Origin: Amaurobius ferox
Taxonomy: Eukaryota > Arthropoda > Arachnida > Araneae > Amaurobiidae
Reading direction: 5' to 3'
Assembly (NCBI GenBank): GCA_951213105.1
Contig: OX578138.1
Location: forward strand, 95,464,914 to 95,528,913
Length of the DNA: 64,000 nucleotides
How positions within the stretch are numbered: position 1 is the first letter of the stretch; every line of letters starts with the position of its first letter. Both the position numbers and the translations under genes were made by a program. Under the pieces are notes generated by a model that was not told where the DNA came from, ran no database searches, and saw only the letters and a list, made by a program, of their open reading frames with translations. Below, one piece after another: positions 58,261-64,000 of this stretch.

Positions 58261-58892
58261 ACCCTCCCCTTCCCGCTCCTTCTGAGATTCTGGCAATGCC
58301 TATGAGAAAGGCTTGTATGCGACAACGAAATATACTGGGTCTTTTAGAACCAGTTGCTTATGATCGGATTTAAAATATAGAATCATTTTGATTAAGTGTT
58401 ACGACTTTTTTTTTATACCTTTAAGAGACACAAAATTTTGAAGGATGTTCCAATGTAGCTATACTACCAACATGGCGGCCAGTTTTGTAGCTATTGGGGA
58501 TCATTCAGCTATATGATAAAGGCATTAAAATATGATTAACTATGCATTTCTGAGTAAGTAAATTTCATAGTTTCAAAAATTTTAGCACATAAAAAATATG
58601 ATTCTTGATGAATGCACTGAAGCTAAGTGTATGTCGGTTTAGCAAACCCAAGTCATCTTGTGTTATTCATTTATAAATACGTCTCTTACTTTTGACAGGT
58701 TCAAGTGTGTCATTTCATCATATCCTGAGGCGAGGCAAATCCGATATTTTTGGTATCCAAAATAAGTATAAATACAAAGGTTAAAATACAATACAACCCA
58801 ATACGGTTTAAAATACAAATAATTAATGTATATCATAAAAGTCAACGACAAGCTAAATTTGGGCTTTCTAGCTGCTCCGGTTCTTGTGTTAT

Positions 58893-58983
58893 TACTAAAC
58901 AAGAAAGATTAATATGCATAAAGCATTGATTATGAAACACTTTCTAGCTGAAATGCAATTTTATTTAAACATCTCTAAAATGC
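58893..58983 (-). repeat. R2 3'-end fragment (minus)
   Basis: AACAAGAAAGATTAATATGC to TTTAAACATCTCTAAAATGC matches the last 90 bases of R2. Confidence 0.75.
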
Positions 58984-61900
58984 TGGATGACAGGAAGTAG
59001 ATTTAATGATGATAATATCACATGCAAACAGTTATATTTTACATATTTCAGAAAAAAATACATTAACTGGATTTGAGAAAAATAAAGAAATTTTTGAAAT
59101 CTTCTGAAGATAAACAATAATTGATTTACAATTTAAATTTAAAAGCACATATTTTACCAAAACCATTGCAATAATAATCATTAGTTACGTAAAATCTGAT
59201 TTGTTAATAAATTAAAAGTTTCTGTCAAGGAATTCAGAATCTCGACTCGACAAATGAAAATGTCCCATCATATGTAATCCATTGCGGACTAGTTTCGATA
59301 CAATAGAAATGAATGATTTTTGTTTAAGGGATATTCATATGTCAAAATAATTATTTTATGGGTAGTTGTTAAGTGTTATTTTACGGATATATCTGTTAAA
59401 AAAAGAATTTATAATCCATTTAATGTGACACAATTACCCCTAGTTATGTTAAAAGGAATTTTTTTAATTTGAAGCTTAAACCCGTAAACATAGAAAAATT
59501 TTCGAAAACGATTTTTAAACTATTTAGTTCTCTGTACTATAGGGTCCAAACAGAAAATCAAATCCGGCATTATGAACGTTTTGATTGTCATCCTCATCTT
59601 TCCAAAACCATGGCTATTGTCTATGCTTACAGTTTTTAATCAGATATATCTAAAAATATCTTGTAATAATTTAACAATAAAGATTAAAGGATCCAAACTT
59701 CTGCTGCCAAATGCTAAAAATTAATTTATTGCAAAAACTCGATGTTTAATAAGAGCGTATAATTTCCCTCTCAATAGTGCTTGCTGATAAGGCAACCTTG
59801 GGACAAACAAAAGAGAGCCTTTTGACGGAAAATATAGATATTTTTTTGCCGACAGTTCAATGAAATTCATGAAAATCAAAAATTTAAAAATTTTTAAAAA
59901 GTGTCAAGATTGATATATAGGTGTCGTCATGATCTCGAACAGGGGAGGGAGGTCGACGATCAAATGTGGTTGTTTACAGTGTTGGATTTAGTACTCCATT
60001 ATAGACTCTATGAAGAACATAATACAATTATATATGGAGAAAAAACGTAATCATTATCAATGGATAGTTATGACGCCCCCTACATAACTGCCGATACACG
60101 ATATATCTCATTCGATACTACATTAATGTCATAACTAATATATGCACTAAAATTTGTCAAAATATGCATGAAAATATGCACCTAAAATTCAAGAAGTAAT
60201 CACTTTTAAAAGAAAATAGATGTATTTATATATTTTGTTCGAATATCATTTATGCATCTGAAAGCATTTAAAAACGGGGAATTTCATCCAAACTCATGCA
60301 AACTATTACTGAAAAAGTTCTTATGTCATTATTCAAGTTAAAAGTTTCATATTATTGTAAGTAAATTTCATTGCTGTAACCAACTAATGTGCTTTTCTGA
60401 GTTCTTGACGCGTAGACTTTGTCGTTCATCATCTAAAAGCATTTTAATGCTAAAAATGTTCTTTTAATATCAACTGATATTATTGGACAGTACTTGTAAT
60501 CTTTTGAATCGAAAGTGATATTTAGTTCTTCGATATTCCATTCTGAAAACAACTTAGTTATAATTGAGTATCCACTCTCCTTTATTTGTTTTTGTTTCTC
60601 TGAAATGTGAATAGCAGTTTTTACACGCTGATTTATCGGATATTTTTCTGAATAATTTTTTCTCGCATATTACACAATATAATAACACCACATGTAGTCA
60701 GATTTTCTTATGATTATAAATACATGATTTTATTCGGGTTAATTTACTAGATTTAATTTTAGGCATTTTTACTGACAATGCTTATACAGATAATTTTACA
60801 TAACAGCTCTTTGAAAAAGGCGTATGTAAAACGTCAGGTTTAAGTTGACTTTCCATCTCTTTTACCAGACCTGTCTCTTGTTATTTTATCCTGGAAGGAT
60901 TTATCTGCATTTCTTGTGATATTTGCATGACCTTAGTAACTCACGTAATTTGAGTGTTGAATGAGAAATATGTTTAGCTTCTTCCGATGTTAACTTATCT
61001 AGTTATTTAAAAAGGGTAAAAAAATAGTTAAAATATAAAAAATACAAGCTAAAAGAAAATAAAGAACTTGAAATATGAGATTAAAGGCCTTTTATGCATT
61101 TATATGCTCTATAATTAAGTGTTCAAATATGCAATTGCATGTATATATATATATATGCGAAATTGCATATAATTCGAGTTTTAGTCATCATCTTAAACAG
61201 TATATTTGTTTTATAAATTAATATTTTTATAAAATATTTTGACTACTGTGATTGTTCTTCAAACGTGTTTTTAAAAATATTTTTAAATGGATTTTTAATA
61301 AGGCATTTAGTTCAAACTATCATATTTTGTAAATGATAGGAACTGCAGAAATGCATTAATAGTTGCCGAATTTTGCTCTTGAAGGATCCCATCACATAAA
61401 CTATTTTTCAAAATGCCTATAAGTGTATGTATAAGTGTATTCTAAATGTCTATAATAATAAGTCCTACAAAACAGCCAGTTCTAGCATTCTAAAAATCGG
61501 CACATTTATTTTCTTGTTAAAAATTGTGCATAAAGTAAATTTTTACGAGCTAAATATAAGAATAATAATTTTTTTAATTTTGATGTGAACCGGCCAAAAT
61601 GGACGCCACTTTTGTAGTTTAGTCAATTTCTTTCTGTGAACATCTTAAAAAATGATCAACACCTTTAAGACTTACAATAGAATGCATTCACAAGCATCTG
61701 AGAGAAAGAACTGTATGGATACCTATCGATCGCTAAAAGTCACAAAAAGTTACAGCAGTATTTACAACCAAATGAGTGGTAAGTGTAACTGAACACCATT
61801 AGCGGCATCCTTCGCCCTTTGTTAGCTTCCTCCCCCTCGCAGGGTGAAATCGCATTTCTCTGGGCTTGACCACTCAAGATAAGCGATACACTCCGTCTTA

Positions 61901-63271
61901 TTGTAAAGGGTTTTCATTGTTCCCCATGCCTGGAGTGAACATTCATTTCTCCTGTCCCCAGCCCAGGTATTAAAATTCCCACGTGGCGATTCAATTTGAA
62001 AAACTAGCGGCTAAAGAAATGACCGGGCAAATTCCGTAGATATTCTATCCTTAGACCTTTCGTCTAATATATCCGTTTTATACTTTTTAGCCGTTTAACT
62101 CCGTAGATATATAGGAAATCTACGCCAAACTCTATTATAGCCTAGAATGATTTTAATCCTAAACAATCCTTTCTGTGGAGCGAGGAAAATATGTCAACAA
62201 ACTCTACCATACTGCTACGGATTTATTGCACTTGTAGCCGAGAATAAGTGCAATCCACATTCCTATTTTCTTCCTACTCGTGATTACCTATGTGTTTTGA
62301 TACATGACCGATGTGTTTTGATACGCGGAGGTGACGATTCTATCCTTTAACCCAGCGCCCTACCGAACTTTACACGCTGTACTAAGGGCTTTCATCATTC
62401 TTACAACTGCTTCAAGTTTTAAAGGGTTTTCGAAAGCGGATGTGTAATCGGAATAAAATATTGTGCATCAAAATAAAAATGCTACGCGAAACTCATACCC
62501 GCTAGTTCCGGCTTGTGAATTTATTTTTTGGTTAAATATTCATGATAAATTTTAAAAAAAATTAATCCATATGTAATAGTTTCGGGCAAGACTCCTATAT
62601 TCGAATAAGACTCCTTAGTTTCGGATACATGCTGCAGCTGACGAAGCCTAAAGCAAATAAAGGACATCAACTTTGGGAATGTGTGTGGTGGGGGGGGGGG
62701 GGGAGTTTTTCGGAACCAAATTCCTGATATTGCGACGACGTACTGTTGTTCTACTTTAACCTACATATGTACTGCCCATAAACGACTATACGGTAAATGC
62801 GAAGGAGGGTACCGAACATAGATCGTTTAAAGGCTACTATTCCGTCCAACCCAGCCATACTTTCTATTTATTTTGAAGCTATAGATCGTAAGAATTTCGC
62901 ATTTTTTTAAAGTTTCGGTGTTCAACAGTTTCTCCCTCAGAGAAATTTCAGCAATTGAAAGTTAAATTTGTCCGATTTTCAACTTATCCGTAGACGCCGA
63001 CAAAGTTGGGTTACGCCCCCCCCCCCCCTCTCCCATTCTGTTGATCCATAAAATTCGAGTAAATTAGTAAAATGTCATATGTGTTTAGCGATACAAAGTG
63101 ATATTTTTTAATTCATAAGCGTCGAAATATTAAGGAAAATAAAATTCCTTCAAAGGGATAAAGAATTGAATTGTTATGAAATAAACATATTGGGGAATTT
63201 TTACAAGAAAGAGTTGCTCAATTCATAATGTCCAACAATATAACGGGAAAAAGTATCGAAATCGCGATGAT
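58984..63271. other. No recognisable gene
   Basis: A+T-rich. 61790-62400 is somewhat richer in G+C; the 67-codon frame at 62147 has no motif. Runs of 14 G (62690-62703) and 13 C (63016-63028) are present. Confidence 0.35.
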
Positions 63272-64000
63272 CGCAATCTAGTTCTAAATATTTCTTTTTT
63301 TGAAAAATAATTAATTTAAAAGGTTTAAACGTATGGTCCGCGTTTTAAAAGTGTATATGCATTGTCCGCGTTTTAAAGGTATATACGCATGGTCCGCGCT
63401 ACTTTCAAATGAGTGAATGTTTTATAAACAAACAGCTTAAATCCGAAATGAATGGACATCATTATTTAGAAATTATCCCGATCTGCTCTCTAGATATTAA
63501 AACATTTATTCATCTATATTTTCTTTTAATGTAGTGTCATATCTTTCGAAGAAATTGAATAAATCGAATAAAGTTTGGTGAGTATTTTTCAATCGATGAA
63601 CATCACTCAGACACCTATTAATTTTCGGAGTAAACGAACCAAGTAGAAAGCAATCTAGTTCTAAATAATCTTTTTTTGAAAAATAATTCATTTAAAAGGT
63701 TTAAACTTATGGTCCGCGTTTTAAAAGTGTATATGCATTGTCCGCGTTTTAAAGGTGTATACGCATGGTCCGCGCTATTATCAAATGAGTGAATGTTTTA
63801 TAAACAAACAGCTTAAATCCGAAATGAATGGACATCATTATTTAGAAATTATCCCGATCTGCTCTCGAGATATTAAAACATTTATTCATCAATATTTTCT
63901 TTTAATGTAGTGCCATATCTTTCGAACAAATTGAATAAATCGAATAAAGTTTGGTGAGCATTTTTCAATCGATGAACATCACTCAGACACCTATTAATTT
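63272..64000. repeat. 378-bp tandem repeat running off the window end
   Basis: GCAATCTAGTTCTAAAT recurs at 63272 and 63650 and the intervening 378 bases repeat with a few percent divergence up to base 64000, so at least 1.9 units are present. Each unit holds ATGGTCCGCGTTTTAAAAG, TGTATATGCATTGTCCGCG and CGCATGGTCCGCGC, related to the 44.8-kb minisatellite in reverse complement. Confidence 0.9.

Noticed and set aside
62260..62395. tRNA-like sequence on the minus strand (GGTAGGGCGCTGGGTTAAAGG)
   Set aside because: The box A-like word has no box B at the proper distance and no SINE body follows.
1..64000. CRISPR arrays, operons or prokaryotic genes
   Set aside because: Tandem repeats here are contiguous without unique spacers, and all coding evidence is of eukaryotic mobile elements.

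Overview
The window is A+T-rich eukaryotic DNA, almost certainly animal and most likely arthropod. The evidence is its inventory of Ty3/gypsy-, jockey-, Penelope-, mariner- and Helitron-like elements, SINEs with RNA polymerase III promoters, many microsatellites and no compact gene clusters. A chelicerate such as a spider is possible, but nothing here proves it. No intact host protein-coding gene could be recognised. The long open frames belong to retroelements, and most other open frames are chance or antisense frames in A+T-rich repeats.

Layout. 1-1910: repeat-rich DNA without genes. 1911-7594 (minus): a Ty3/gypsy-type element with intact gag and pol, a textbook -1 frameshift signal at their junction, a primer-binding-like site and a probable 5' LTR; no matching 3' LTR was found. 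7595-9990: a G+C-richer island, a copy of repeat family R2 and a short coding-like duplicate. 9994-11825: a mariner-like element with long terminal inverted repeats that holds two other elements. 13101-14690: a decayed Penelope-like element (GIY-YIG end) followed by a piece of its front end. 14820-17277: a Helitron-like element with a 187-bp tandem repeat carrying a covarying hairpin. 17430-19800: short dispersed repeat pairs. 20016-22253: a SINE cluster of two tRNA-headed copies and two tandem 5S-rRNA-headed copies that share one body. 22262-23060: a decayed unknown coding sequence.

23741-36178 holds copies of families R1 and R2, Helitron and mariner fragments and minisatellites. 37988-38692 is a Penelope-like reverse transcriptase remnant. 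It abuts a 5'-truncated jockey-like LINE (38693-41455), whose single frame is broken by a 77-bp event: a truncated SINE plus its target duplication. 43808-46293 carries another R1 copy, a 28-bp minisatellite, an inverted-repeat element and a third tRNA-type SINE. 48147-53062 is built from R2 copies, including a tail-to-tail pair and one copy split by an 856-bp fold-back element with 12-bp target duplications. 57110-58260 is a second large inverted-repeat pair. 63272 to the window end is a 378-bp tandem repeat whose core motif is the reverse complement of the 44.8-kb minisatellite.

How the parts relate. The elements form nests that give relative ages: fold-back inside R2; R1 and an inverted-repeat element inside a mariner-like element; SINE inside the jockey-like LINE; tandem SINEs beside an older SINE. 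The SINEs would depend on a LINE for mobility; which LINE is not shown. R1 and R2 are working names used here for two unclassified dispersed families.
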